A stretch of DNA of 64,000 nucleotides from Actinomycetota bacterium. GTDB taxonomy: Bacteria > Actinomycetota > Actinomycetes > Nanopelagicales > Nanopelagicaceae. The stretch spans positions 53,973-117,972 of the forward strand of contig JAPLAW010000056.1 of NCBI GenBank assembly GCA_026393075.1. Direction: 5' to 3'. A program made the position numbers and the translations under genes. This document shows, in pieces, positions 23,447-33,615 of the stretch (the first letter of the stretch is position 1; every line of letters starts with the position of its first letter). A model generated the notes under the pieces. That model searched no databases, was not told where the DNA came from, and saw only the letters and a program-made list of their open reading frames with translations.

Positions 23447-24313
23447 ATGCAACCACCGCAACTCTCGCCCGAAGATCGTGCGCGAGCTCTAGCGAAAGCA
23501 GCCGCCTCAAGAAAGCGTCGCGCTGAGGTTAAAGCTCAGATTAAAAGCGGCGAGTATTCACTTATCAGAGTTTTTGAAATTAGTAAGAGTGATGAAGCTG
23601 TAGCCAAGATGCGGGTATTCGAACTTCTAGAATCTATTTCAGGTGTAGGAAAAGTTAGAGCACGATCTGTTATGGAACGTTTAAATATTTCTCCTACCCG
23701 TCGCATCCAAGGCTTAGGTGCAAAACAACTACCGGCTTTGTTACTCGAATTTGCCAGTCCAACTCTCATCGAACGTGGTAAGTTGCTAGTTCTTTCTGGC
23801 CCTGGGGGAGTTGGGAAAAGTACGGTTGCGAAAGAACTTCGCAAAGAAGCAAACTTTTATGTTTCGATAAGTGCTACAACGAGAATTCCGCGACATAATG
23901 AACATGAGGGAGTTGATTACTTCTTCATCAGCGATTCCGAGTTTGAAGCGCGTAAAGCGGCTGGTGATTTTCTGGAATGGGCCGAATTCGCAGGAGCTAA
24001 ATATGCAACGCCTAAATCACAAGTAGAAGATGCTTTAGCCAAGGGTAAAAATGTGCTTCTTGAAATCGATATTGCTGGCGCTGAACAAGTGCGAAAAGTC
24101 AGTACCGAGGCAATCCTGGTATTTCTAGAGCCACCGTCATGGGAAGAGCTAGTAACTCGACTAGAAGCGCGTGGTACGGATTCGGCCGAACGAAGGGCTC
24201 ATCGCCTCGAGTTGGCGCAAGAGGAACTAGCTCACGCCCCTAATTTCGACCATCGGATCACAAATCACTCGGTAACCCAGGTTCTTAGCGTACTGGTATC
24301 CTTGGCCTCTTGA
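23447..24313 (+). CDS. gmk: Fusion protein: mIHF-type integration host factor (N-terminal) + guanylate kinase (C-terminal)
   Basis: Residues ~1-104 resemble mycobacterial mIHF (LSPEDRARALAKAAASRKRRAEVK..VGKVRARSVMERLNISPTRRIQGLGAKQLPALL). The same frame continues into GMK (GKLLVLSGPGGVGKSTVAKEL, SISATTRIPRHNEHEGVDYFF, LEIDIAGAEQVR). Confidence 0.93.
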   Translation: MQPPQLSPEDRARALAKAAASRKRRAEVKAQIKSGEYSLIRVFEISKSDEAVAKMRVFELLESISGVGKVRARSVMERLNISPTRRIQGLGAKQLPALLLEFASPTLIERGKLLVLSGPGGVGKSTVAKELRKEANFYVSISATTRIPRHNEHEGVDYFFISDSEFEARKAAGDFLEWAEFAGAKYATPKSQVEDALAKGKNVLLEIDIAGAEQVRKVSTEAILVFLEPPSWEELVTRLEARGTDSAERRAHRLELAQEELAHAPNFDHRITNHSVTQVLSVLVSLAS

Positions 24314-24367
24314 TCGACCCAGATATTTCACAATTTCTTTGAATTACCGCTTGCTACTGGAGGACAC

Positions 24368-24616
24368 ATGGACGGCATTACAAATCCACCTATCGACGAA
24401 CTTCTCGATAAGGCCGGTTCTAAGTACAGCTTGGTTCTCTACGCTGCAAAGCGTGCGCGTCAGATCAACGCCTATTACTCACAACTTGGCGAAGGTTTAC
24501 TTGAATACGTTGGTCCGCTAGTCGAGACCCACGTTCACGAGAAGCCACTTTCAATCGCACTTCGTGAAATCAATGAAGGTTTATTGACTATCGAGAATCT
24601 CGAGCCAACCGCTTAA
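24368..24616 (+). CDS. rpoZ: DNA-directed RNA polymerase omega subunit
   Basis: 82 aa; [56 protein letters not shown] upstream. Confidence 0.95.
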   Translation: MDGITNPPIDELLDKAGSKYSLVLYAAKRARQINAYYSQLGEGLLEYVGPLVETHVHEKPLSIALREINEGLLTIENLEPTA

Positions 24617-24643
24617 TTTTTTGCCGGTAAGCGGGGTGGTGAA

Positions 24644-25828
24644 ATGCCAAAACGAATTAGCAAAGTAATTCTTGGAGTTGGTGGCGGAATCGCTGCCTAT
24701 AAATCCTGCGATCTGTTGCGCCGTCTACAAGAGCGTAATTACGATGTCACAGTTGTTCCGACCCCGTCTGCGTTGAATTTTGTAGGAACTGCAACCTGGG
24801 AAGCGCTGTCGGCTAAGAAAGTAACGACCCAAGTTTGGGAATCCGTTGATGAAGTAAGGCACGTAAAGCTGGCTGCTGAAAATGAACTCATCTTAATTTC
24901 ACCCGCCACGGCTGACTTGATAGCTCGCATTGCAATGGGTCGTGCAGATGATCTATTAACAAATCTTGTTCTCGCTAGCAGCGCGATCAAAGTTTTGATT
25001 CCAGCGATGCATCCGAATATGTGGAACAACGCAGCGACGGTTGCCAACATCGCACTCTTGCAAGAGCGCGGCTTTCACGTAATGCGACCGGCTACCGGGC
25101 GCTTAACTGGGGCAGATAGTGGTATTGGGCGCCTACCTGATACTTCCGAAATTCTTTCCTATTTGGCATCCGTGATTGCAGATACCCAAGACTTAATCGG
25201 CAAACGCGTGCTAATTACTGCAGGTGGAACTCGTGAGGCGATTGATCCAGTTAGGTATATTGGAAATCGGTCTTCTGGAAAACAGGGCTACGCGGTCGCA
25301 CAAGCTGCGCTCGATCGTGGTGCCGAGGTAACAATCTTGAGTGCGAATGTGACTCTTCCTGATCCGGTGGGAGCCACAGTAATAAGTGTTGAAAGCACGA
25401 AAGATTTGGAAATTGAACTCGAACGCCATTTTCAGAACACTGATTTATTGGTGATGGCAGCCGCTGTGGCTGATGCGCGGCCTACACATGTGGGTACCGA
25501 GAAACTTAAGAAAGATTCGTATCGTGAGATTTCGCTGGTAGAGAATCCTGATTTAGTAGCCCAGATCTCACAGCAAAAACGCAAGCAAATCATCGTTGGA
25601 TTTGCTGCTGAAACTTCGCTAAATATTGCGGAAGCTAATCGCAAATTGCTCGCAAAAGGCTTAGATCTGATCTATCTAAATGATGTCTCGACAGGTGAAA
25701 TATTCGGAAGTGATTCAACACAAGGTGTATTTATAACTGCCGACGGCAAAGAGATACCAGTAAGTAAGAGTAACAAGGCGACACTGGCTGGCCAATTACT
25801 TGATCTGGTCATTAGTAAGTTAAATTAG
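24644..25828 (+). CDS. coaBC: Phosphopantothenoylcysteine decarboxylase / phosphopantothenate--cysteine ligase
   Basis: 394 aa; [57 protein letters not shown]. Confidence 0.96.
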   Translation: MPKRISKVILGVGGGIAAYKSCDLLRRLQERNYDVTVVPTPSALNFVGTATWEALSAKKVTTQVWESVDEVRHVKLAAENELILISPATADLIARIAMGRADDLLTNLVLASSAIKVLIPAMHPNMWNNAATVANIALLQERGFHVMRPATGRLTGADSGIGRLPDTSEILSYLASVIADTQDLIGKRVLITAGGTREAIDPVRYIGNRSSGKQGYAVAQAALDRGAEVTILSANVTLPDPVGATVISVESTKDLEIELERHFQNTDLLVMAAAVADARPTHVGTEKLKKDSYREISLVENPDLVAQISQQKRKQIIVGFAAETSLNIAEANRKLLAKGLDLIYLNDVSTGEIFGSDSTQGVFITADGKEIPVSKSNKATLAGQLLDLVISKLN

Positions 25829-25832
25829 CCCA

Positions 25833-27023
25833 ATGTCAAAGCGCCTATTTACTTCTGAATCTGTAACCGAAGGTCATCCAGATAAGATTGCAGATCAAAT
25901 CTCTGATGCCATTCTCGACTCTCTACTTAGTCAGGATTCTAAATCGCGCGTTGCCGTGGAAACCCTTATCACTACTGGTCAAGTGCATGTCGCCGGCGAG
26001 GTAACCACTAATGGTTATGCCGACGTCATGAGTATCGTGCGCGATACTGTTTTGAATATCGGTTATGACTCATCAGATAAAGGTTTCGATGGAAATTCTT
26101 GTGGTGTTTCACTTTCAATTGGTCAGCAATCACAGGATATTGCCCAAGGCGTAGATGATGCGTACGAGAAGCGGCTAGATTCCTCAGTTGATCCACTCGA
26201 TCTACAAGGCGCTGGCGATCAAGGTTTAATGTTTGGGTATGCCTGCGAAGACACTAAAGAATTAATGCCATTGCCAATCTCCTTGGCGCACCGATTGGCG
26301 CAACGACTATCTGCAGTTCGTAAGTCTGGCGAGTTAGCTTATCTGCGCCCAGATGGAAAAACTCAAGTAACTATTGAGTATGACGGAGATAAGGCAATTG
26401 CGCTAAATACTATTGTGATCTCTTCTCAACATAGCGCTGATGTCGATGTCGCTAAGAAGTTGACTCCAGAAATCATTGATCTAGTAATTAATCCAGTGCT
26501 TGCCGATGTCGACCTACCAAAGGCAGATCTGCGCACTTTAATTAACCCAACTGGTCGCTTCGTAATCGGTGGACCGATGGGGGACGCCGGCCTTACTGGT
26601 CGCAAAATCATCGTTGACACTTATGGCGGCATGGCTCGTCACGGTGGCGGAGCATTTAGCGGAAAAGATCCATCTAAGGTTGACCGTTCTGCGGCTTATG
26701 CGATGCGTTGGGTGGCAAAAAATATTGTGGGCGCCGGTCTAGCCTCCAGATGTGAAGTCCAGGTTGCTTATGCCATTGGAAAAGCGCAACCAGTAGGTCT
26801 CTTCATTGAAACTTTTGGAACTGAAAAAGTACCTGTTTCTAGAATCCAAGATGCAGTTCTCTCAGTTTTTGATCTACGCCCTGCTGCGATCATTCGAGAT
26901 CTCGATCTATTGCGTCCCATTTATTCACTTACCAGCGCTTACGGACACTTTGGTCGCGAACTAGCCGAATTCACTTGGGAAAAGACTGATCGAGCTGCTG
27001 CTCTCCAAGCCGCAATCAAGTAA
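25833..27023 (+). CDS. metK: S-adenosylmethionine synthase
   Basis: 396 aa; [55 protein letters not shown]. Confidence 0.98.
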   Translation: MSKRLFTSESVTEGHPDKIADQISDAILDSLLSQDSKSRVAVETLITTGQVHVAGEVTTNGYADVMSIVRDTVLNIGYDSSDKGFDGNSCGVSLSIGQQSQDIAQGVDDAYEKRLDSSVDPLDLQGAGDQGLMFGYACEDTKELMPLPISLAHRLAQRLSAVRKSGELAYLRPDGKTQVTIEYDGDKAIALNTIVISSQHSADVDVAKKLTPEIIDLVINPVLADVDLPKADLRTLINPTGRFVIGGPMGDAGLTGRKIIVDTYGGMARHGGGAFSGKDPSKVDRSAAYAMRWVAKNIVGAGLASRCEVQVAYAIGKAQPVGLFIETFGTEKVPVSRIQDAVLSVFDLRPAAIIRDLDLLRPIYSLTSAYGHFGRELAEFTWEKTDRAAALQAAIK

Positions 27024-27061
27024 AGGCCCCAGTACAACGTTCATCTCATAGACTTGAGTTC

Positions 27062-28933
27062 ATGCTGCGACCTTTAAAACTGAAGATGCAACGCGCCCCG
27101 CAGCCGGCTGGGCCAGTAGCTACCGATTTACCTGTCGCATCAGTCTGGGTAGATACTGCAATACCCACTTTAACCGAACCCTTTTCTTATCTAATTCCGG
27201 AACAACTTAGTTCTCAAGTAAGTATTGGTTCACGCGTGCAAGTTCCTTTTAAAGATAAACATCTTGAAGGAATTGTTATTGACCGCACCGCTTTTACGGC
27301 AGATGCCCGAGAAATGAAATCGATTTACAAATTGTTGGGGGATTATCCCGTTGCAAGTTCAGAGACGCTGGAATTAATTTCATTGACGGCGAGTTTTTGG
27401 GGTGGCTCTCCATATGATGTAATTCGAAGCGCGATACCACCTCGGGTAGCAAGTGCCGAGAAGGGCCTGTCTGTCGCCGAGAAGCCATCGACTCCTAACT
27501 CAGAAGGTGCCGCTACGTTTCACTTGTTGCCGCCCAAGTTAGATCCGATTTCCGCCCTGTGTTCATTGGTTTTATCTCGCAAATCTAGGGGAGTGAAGTT
27601 GATAATTGTTCCGACTGCTCGTGATCTACTTCGATTAGCCGCATCTCTGGCTGAGCAGGAGATTGATTTCACGTCGCTTGATTCGAATTTGCCGCGAGCT
27701 GATCGGTATCGCAATTTCCTTTTTGCTTCACTTGGTGCTGCCAACATAGTAATCGGGATGCGGGGCGCTATTTTCGCCCCAATTCCGCAGCTCTCCGAAA
27801 TATATCTACATCAAGAAAATAGCGAGCATTACTTCGAGCGACGAACACCATATTGGAATACTCGTGAAGTCGCATGGATTCGCTCAAAACTTTCCAATTT
27901 AGACCTGCACTTTACTGGTTATGTTCCTAGCCTCGATGTAGCGATAGATATAGATAAAAAAGAAATTGTTTATCAGGCAACGCGGGAGAAAATTTCAGTT
28001 GTTGCGCAAGTAAGTAGTAATGGTGAATTAATTCCAAGCAAGATTTATCAACAAGTTCGAAAAGCCATCGCGATTGGACCAGTTCTATTTTTAGTACCAG
28101 CAAAAGGTTATGCGACTGCGATTAGTTGCGCTAAGTGTCGCAATATCGCGATCTGTGAATGTGGTGGCAAATTAAGTAAAAGTAGCTTAAAGAGCGAACC
28201 GACTTGCGTTCTGTGTAGCAAGAAATATTTAAACTGGAAATGCGGTTGGTGTGGCGAGGCAAGGATTTTCCTAACCAGTCGCGGCATCGAACGATTCGCC
28301 GAAGAGATTGGCAGATCGTTTCCCAATCAACCCGTGATTCAATCAACGGCTAGCGATCCGCGGGATTCTGTTAGTCGTGAACCGGCATTAGTAATCTCAA
28401 CTCCTGGCGTTGAACCTATTGCCGAAAGTGGCTATGCGGCAGTCGTCATATTGCAAGTTGATCGCTTTTTAAGTTCCAGTGCTTCAAATGGCGTCGAACG
28501 TGCCTACTCGAACTTCTTTGCCGCAAGCGCCTTGATTAGTGATGCCGGAGTGGTCGCGTTAGTAAGTGATGATGGATCACCTATTTCAAGTGCGCTAACA
28601 ACCTGGAATCCAGCCACGATTTCGAAACGAGAGATTGAACAACGCATTTCGCTGCGACTTCCACCAATATCTGGCGCCGTTCAAGTTGTGGCAGATTCGA
28701 CCGAACTCGTCAGACTTAAGAGTGCATTAGAAAGTGCCACAGAAGAAAGCAGAGCTCCCAAATCGTTAAGAGTTTATGGGCCGACCACTGGTGAAGGGGC
28801 AAAGGTCACACTCTTGGTTGATGCAACCGAGCAGATTGAACTAGTTTCCTTGTTGCGTGAGATCAATAAACGTCGAGCCATCTCAAAGAAGCCGCTGCTG
28901 GAATATCGAGTAAATCCATACTCACTCGATTAA
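27062..28933 (+). CDS. priA: Primosomal protein N' (PriA), probable non-helicase form
   Basis: 623 aa; PriA N-terminal domain VWVDTAIPTLTEPFSYLIPEQL..GSRVQVPFKDK, Zn-binding CAKC..CECGG..CVLC..CGWCG. No Walker A found. Confidence 0.88.
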   Translation: MLRPLKLKMQRAPQPAGPVATDLPVASVWVDTAIPTLTEPFSYLIPEQLSSQVSIGSRVQVPFKDKHLEGIVIDRTAFTADAREMKSIYKLLGDYPVASSETLELISLTASFWGGSPYDVIRSAIPPRVASAEKGLSVAEKPSTPNSEGAATFHLLPPKLDPISALCSLVLSRKSRGVKLIIVPTARDLLRLAASLAEQEIDFTSLDSNLPRADRYRNFLFASLGAANIVIGMRGAIFAPIPQLSEIYLHQENSEHYFERRTPYWNTREVAWIRSKLSNLDLHFTGYVPSLDVAIDIDKKEIVYQATREKISVVAQVSSNGELIPSKIYQQVRKAIAIGPVLFLVPAKGYATAISCAKCRNIAICECGGKLSKSSLKSEPTCVLCSKKYLNWKCGWCGEARIFLTSRGIERFAEEIGRSFPNQPVIQSTASDPRDSVSREPALVISTPGVEPIAESGYAAVVILQVDRFLSSSASNGVERAYSNFFAASALISDAGVVALVSDDGSPISSALTTWNPATISKREIEQRISLRLPPISGAVQVVADSTELVRLKSALESATEESRAPKSLRVYGPTTGEGAKVTLLVDATEQIELVSLLREINKRRAISKKPLLEYRVNPYSLD

Positions 28934-28960
28934 GGCTGCACACTTGATAGGATTGCACCC

Positions 28961-29521
28961 ATGTCGATTCAACCAATCCGTCTTTTCGGAGATCCAGTGC
29001 TGGTCACGCCAGCGGCGAACGTTGTTGACTTTGATAAAGAACTTCGCAATCTGGTCGCCGATTTAACCGAAACCATGCTTGAAGCTCCAGGGGCCGGATT
29101 GGCTGCGCCTCAAATCGGAGTTTCCCTACGCGTCTTCGTCTGGGATGTAGATGACGAGCTGGGGCACTTAATTAATCCGACCCTAGATTTAAGCGATGAA
29201 CTGCAAGATGGCGAAGAAGGTTGTCTGAGCTTTCCTGATTTACGTTACCCAACACCGCGCGCGATGCGCGTAGTAGCCAAGGGTTTTAATATGCATGGCG
29301 ATCCGATCAGAGTCGAAGGTAGCGAACTACTAGCGCGAGCCATTCAGCATGAGACTGATCATTTAGATGGCATTGTGTTTATTGACCGATTGTCTACTGC
29401 AGATCGAAAGCTGGCCATGAAAGAGATCCGCGAGTCAGAATGGTTCGGGTCTGCGATCGCCAACGGTACTTCACCAGTAATTAAGGTATCTCCACATTTC
29501 ACTAATGGTTTAGGAAACTAG
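28961..29521 (+). CDS. def: Peptide deformylase
   Basis: 186 aa; APGAGLAAPQIGVSLRVFV, EEGCLSFP, AIQHETDHLDGIVFIDRL. Confidence 0.97.
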   Translation: MSIQPIRLFGDPVLVTPAANVVDFDKELRNLVADLTETMLEAPGAGLAAPQIGVSLRVFVWDVDDELGHLINPTLDLSDELQDGEEGCLSFPDLRYPTPRAMRVVAKGFNMHGDPIRVEGSELLARAIQHETDHLDGIVFIDRLSTADRKLAMKEIRESEWFGSAIANGTSPVIKVSPHFTNGLGN

Positions 29522-30426
29522 TGAAGATTGCGGTTGCCGCATCGCCTGAGGTAGCAATTCCAACGTTGGAATATCTCCGAGCATCCGAACATGAACTTGC
29601 ACTGATTATTTCACGCCCCGATAGCCCGGTTGGTAGAGGCCGCGAATTAACACCAACCGCAGTTTCGCAATGGGCTACTTCCAACGGAATTGAACTCTAT
29701 CGCCCTAATAAGGCAGCAGATTTTGATGAGCGTCTTAAGGATTATGACTTGGTAATCACCATTGGGTACGGCGTTTTGCTACCTGAGTACATTCTTGAAC
29801 AACCAAAGCATGGGTTCATTAATCTTCATTTCTCACTATTGCCGCTGTTACGTGGCGCAGCACCTGCACAACGCGCAATCATTGATGGACTTACCAAAAC
29901 AGGTATCACGGTTTTCCAACTAGATGCCGGAATGGATACTGGCCCCATCTATGTACAAACTGAACATTTCATAAAACCAAATATCACCTCGGGTGAATTG
30001 CTCGCTGAGTTAGCACTACTAGGTCCGAAGGCGATTAGTCAGACCCTAACGGCAATTGAAGCTGGTGTTATTCCGGTAGCGCAAGATCATTTACTTGCTA
30101 CCAGCGCTGCCAAATTAGGAAAAGCCGAGGCACAAATTAGCTGGTCTGATCCGGCGCAAAAGATTGTTAATAAGATTTTGGGTTTCGCACCTAACCCAGG
30201 CGCAACCGCTAAATTTCGAGGCGAAGTTTTGCGAATAACGAAAGCCCAAGTTACTGAAGTAACGCTACCGGTTGGTGAGATTTCGTTAGTAGCGGGGTCT
30301 GTACATGTAGGTACTGCAACAAATGCAGTTGAACTACTTGAAGTAACTCCTGCCGGTAAGAAACCAATGTCCGCTGCAGCGTGGGCTAATGGTGCTCGTT
30401 TTACAGCCGGGGAAACCATTGAATAA
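29521..30426 (+). CDS. fmt: Methionyl-tRNA formyltransferase
   Basis: 301 aa; FINLHFSLLPLLRGAAPAQRAIIDG, TGITVFQLDAGMDTGPIY. Confidence 0.96.
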   Translation: MKIAVAASPEVAIPTLEYLRASEHELALIISRPDSPVGRGRELTPTAVSQWATSNGIELYRPNKAADFDERLKDYDLVITIGYGVLLPEYILEQPKHGFINLHFSLLPLLRGAAPAQRAIIDGLTKTGITVFQLDAGMDTGPIYVQTEHFIKPNITSGELLAELALLGPKAISQTLTAIEAGVIPVAQDHLLATSAAKLGKAEAQISWSDPAQKIVNKILGFAPNPGATAKFRGEVLRITKAQVTEVTLPVGEISLVAGSVHVGTATNAVELLEVTPAGKKPMSAAAWANGARFTAGETIE

Positions 30427-31774
30427 GCCGGTTCCGCGCACCTATAAGCGCGCTAATCCTGATGCTGTGCGGCTTCTAGTTTTTGATTTACTAACTGAAG
30501 TTAATCGCAGCGACGGTTATTCGAATTTACTTTTGCCGCAAGCGCTAACAGCGAGCAAGTTCGACGATCGTGATAAAGCTTTTGCCACTGAACTGCTTTA
30601 TGGAACTCTTCGAATGCAAGGTCGTCATGATTGGATATTGGCGCAAGTTTCTAATCGGCCCTGGAATCAGGTAGACCCAGGTGTCATAGATGTCGGGCGT
30701 ATGGCGCTTCAACAGATTCACGAGATGCGCGTGCCTGATCACGCTGCAGTTTCAGCTTCAGTAGATATTGCGCGTAAACGATTAGGCGAGGCCCAAGGTT
30801 CCTTCTTAAATGCTTTACTTCGCGCTGTTTTGAAGAAATCACTTGAAGAATGGTTGGCACCGCTGGCTGAAATCAAAGACCCAATCGAACGACTTTCGAT
30901 TCAATATTCACATCCACAATGGATTGTCTCGGCCTATTTCGATTTACTTAAGAGCGAAGCAGATGTCACCGCAGCTTTAATCGCCAATAATATTCCGGCC
31001 CAGCCAACGCTAGTCTCTTGGCCAGGTCGTTCTACTCAGGCTGAATTGATTGAACTCGGGGGAGTGCCGACGCAATTTTCTCCGTACGGCGTAAGACTCT
31101 CTGGTTCTCCTGGCGCTATACCGGCAATTAGAGATCGACGGGCCGGCGTTCAAGATGAAGGTTCCCAATTAGTTGCTGAAATATTCGCCGCAGTTAGCCA
31201 AGGTGCACACAACTGGCTCGATCTTTGCGCGGGACCTGGTGGCAAAGCAGCACTTATCTCCAGTATCGCAGCACTTGGAGATCACACATTTACTGCCAAT
31301 GAAATTTCGCAGCCGCGAGCAAACTTAGTTTCCCAAGTTGTTGAGTTCGGTCAAGTAATAGTTGGTGATGGTCGTGAAATCGCTAAGAGTGGCCGTACCT
31401 TTGATGCCATTTTAGCTGACGTGCCTTGTACTGGTTTAGGTGCGCTGCGACGGCGTCCGGAAGTTCGCTGGCGACGCACGCTAGCGGATTTACGAACACT
31501 GACTGATCTGCAAATTGAGTTAAGCGATGCGGCGATTTCAGTGCTTAATCCGAACGGATACTTTGCTTACGTTACTTGTTCGCCACACTTGGCTGAAACG
31601 AAGTTTCAAATATCAGCAATTCTCAAGAAACATCCGCAGCTGCAAAAGATTGATCTGCGCCCATATTTCCCGGCTGGGCTGGTGAGTGCAAATGATGATG
31701 GCTCACTGTTGCTTTGGCCGCAAATACATAACACGGATGCCATGTTCATGACCATCTTTCAGAAGTCGAGTTAG
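30419..31774 (+). CDS. rsmB: 16S rRNA (cytosine-967-C5)-methyltransferase RsmB
   Basis: NusB-like N-terminus, VQDEGSQLVAEI, LDLCAGPGGKAALI, ADVPCTGLGALRRRPEVRWRR, YVTCSPHLAET. TTG start at 30419 inferred (track start 30389). Confidence 0.93.
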   Translation: MNKPVPRTYKRANPDAVRLLVFDLLTEVNRSDGYSNLLLPQALTASKFDDRDKAFATELLYGTLRMQGRHDWILAQVSNRPWNQVDPGVIDVGRMALQQIHEMRVPDHAAVSASVDIARKRLGEAQGSFLNALLRAVLKKSLEEWLAPLAEIKDPIERLSIQYSHPQWIVSAYFDLLKSEADVTAALIANNIPAQPTLVSWPGRSTQAELIELGGVPTQFSPYGVRLSGSPGAIPAIRDRRAGVQDEGSQLVAEIFAAVSQGAHNWLDLCAGPGGKAALISSIAALGDHTFTANEISQPRANLVSQVVEFGQVIVGDGREIAKSGRTFDAILADVPCTGLGALRRRPEVRWRRTLADLRTLTDLQIELSDAAISVLNPNGYFAYVTCSPHLAETKFQISAILKKHPQLQKIDLRPYFPAGLVSANDDGSLLLWPQIHNTDAMFMTIFQKSS

Positions 31775-31783
31775 GCTTTAGTC

Positions 31784-32449
31784 ATGGCTCATCAGATCCG
31801 GATTACCCCAAGTATTTTGAACGCAGATTTTGCTAATTTGGGTGCAGAGATTGAACGAATCTCGGTTACTTCAGATCTAGTTCACCTCGATGTCATGGAT
31901 GATATTTTTGTTCCGAACTTCACCTTTGATTTCGCACACGCATCCGAAATCATCTCGGTAAGTAAGCTGCCGGTCGATGCGCACCTAATGGTTGCAGATG
32001 TCGATCAGATCGCCCCGAAGTATGCTGAAGTTGGATGCGCAAGCGTGACAATTCACGCTGAAGCTACAACTGATATTCGAAGTACCTTAAAGGCAATTCG
32101 TAGCAATGGCGCCCGAGCATCGCTGGCACTTAAGCCCAAGACTTCACTCGATCCATACCTAGAGTTTCTAGATGACCTCGACATGTTGCTGATCATGACT
32201 GTTGAACCAGGTTTTGGTGGACAGAAATTTATGACTGATCAGCTACCGAAGATTGCGCAGGCACGTAAGGCGATCGGATCTAAACCAATTTGGCTGCAAG
32301 TTGATGGTGGTGTCTCGCTCGAAACCATCGAGTCTGCGGCTGCGGCTGGCGCCGATACTTTCGTAGCTGGCAGCGCGGTATTTAACAGCGCAGATCCAGC
32401 GCAAATGGTCACCATTCTGCGTGAAAAGGCCCAGTCAGCTAAGAATTAG
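31784..32449 (+). CDS. rpe: Ribulose-phosphate 3-epimerase
   Basis: 221 aa; ITPSILNADFANLGAEI, HLDVMDDIFVPNFTF, MTVEPGFGGQKFM, QVDGGVSLETI. Confidence 0.96.
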   Translation: MAHQIRITPSILNADFANLGAEIERISVTSDLVHLDVMDDIFVPNFTFDFAHASEIISVSKLPVDAHLMVADVDQIAPKYAEVGCASVTIHAEATTDIRSTLKAIRSNGARASLALKPKTSLDPYLEFLDDLDMLLIMTVEPGFGGQKFMTDQLPKIAQARKAIGSKPIWLQVDGGVSLETIESAAAAGADTFVAGSAVFNSADPAQMVTILREKAQSAKN

Positions 32450-32501
32450 TTACGATGTTAATAGTGACTCGCGATCTACGTACCTGAAGTAAACTGATCC
32501 C

Positions 32502-32765
32502 ATGAAGTCATTTGAATCGCTCTTCGCTGAACTATCTGAGAAAGTCGCATCCCAGTCAGCTGACTCGGCCACCGTAGCTGCGGTTAGTGCTGGAGTTCAT
32601 TCAATTGGCAAGAAAGTTCTAGAGGAAGCTGGGGAAGTTTGGCTAGCTGCTGAACATGAGGGCGATGAGGCGCTGGCCGAAGAGATCAGCCAACTGCTTT
32701 ATCACTTACAAGTTCTGATGCTAGCTCGCGAAATTTCACTCGCCGATGTTTATCGTTACCTGTAG
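32502..32765 (+). CDS. hisE: Phosphoribosyl-ATP diphosphatase
   Basis: 87 aa; [54 protein letters not shown]. Confidence 0.95.
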   Translation: MKSFESLFAELSEKVASQSADSATVAAVSAGVHSIGKKVLEEAGEVWLAAEHEGDEALAEEISQLLYHLQVLMLAREISLADVYRYL

Positions 32766-32774
32766 GAGTAAACC

Positions 32775-33614
32775 ATGATTCGAATAGCTGTTCCGAACAA
32801 GGGTTCCCTGGCTGATTCATCTATTGCTATTCTAAAAGAGGCTGGCTATCGCCAGCGAGTTGATGCTCGTGATTTGGTTCTTTTGGATCCGGAAAATGGG
32901 GTCGAGTTTTATTACTTACGACCACGCGATATTGCTATCTATGTGGGATCTGGTGAACTAGAAGCTGGCATTACCGGTCGCGACTTACTTATTGACTCTG
33001 GCGCACCTGCAAAAGAGATCTTGAGTTTAGGTTTCGGCGGTTCTACATTTCGTTTCGCTGGCAGTGCCGATCGTGATTGGAAGATAAGCGATCTGGCCGG
33101 AAAACGCATTGCAACTGCTTATCCTGGCTTGGTTGCGGATCATCTCAAGGACCTGAAAATTTCAGCAGAAGTTGTTCGTTTAGATGGTGCTGTCGAAAGC
33201 AGTGTTCGACTAGGGGTGGCAGATGTAATCGCCGATGTAGTCAGCACCGGAAATACCTTGCGACAAGCAGGGCTCAAGATTTTCGGCGAACCAATCCTGA
33301 ACAGTGAGGCGGTATTGATTAAGAATGCTAGTCAAGCTGATGGCCTAGAAATCCTTATGCGACGACTACAAGGCGTTGTTACTGCTCGACAATATGTTTT
33401 GCTTGATTACGATATTCCAAAAAGCGCACTTGATCGCGCCTGCGAACTAACACCAGGGCTAGAGTCGCCAACTATTTCGCCACTTCAAAAGTCCGACTGG
33501 GTCGCGGTCCGTGCGATGGTGCCACGTCAGGACACAAACGCCGTCATGGATGATCTTTGGACGATCGGTGCTCGCGGCATCTTGGTAACAGATATCCACG
33601 CCTGCCGTCTATAA
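32775..33614 (+). CDS. hisG: ATP phosphoribosyltransferase (long form)
   Basis: 279 aa; [67 protein letters not shown]. Confidence 0.96.
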   Translation: MIRIAVPNKGSLADSSIAILKEAGYRQRVDARDLVLLDPENGVEFYYLRPRDIAIYVGSGELEAGITGRDLLIDSGAPAKEILSLGFGGSTFRFAGSADRDWKISDLAGKRIATAYPGLVADHLKDLKISAEVVRLDGAVESSVRLGVADVIADVVSTGNTLRQAGLKIFGEPILNSEAVLIKNASQADGLEILMRRLQGVVTARQYVLLDYDIPKSALDRACELTPGLESPTISPLQKSDWVAVRAMVPRQDTNAVMDDLWTIGARGILVTDIHACRL

Positions 33615-33615
33615 C

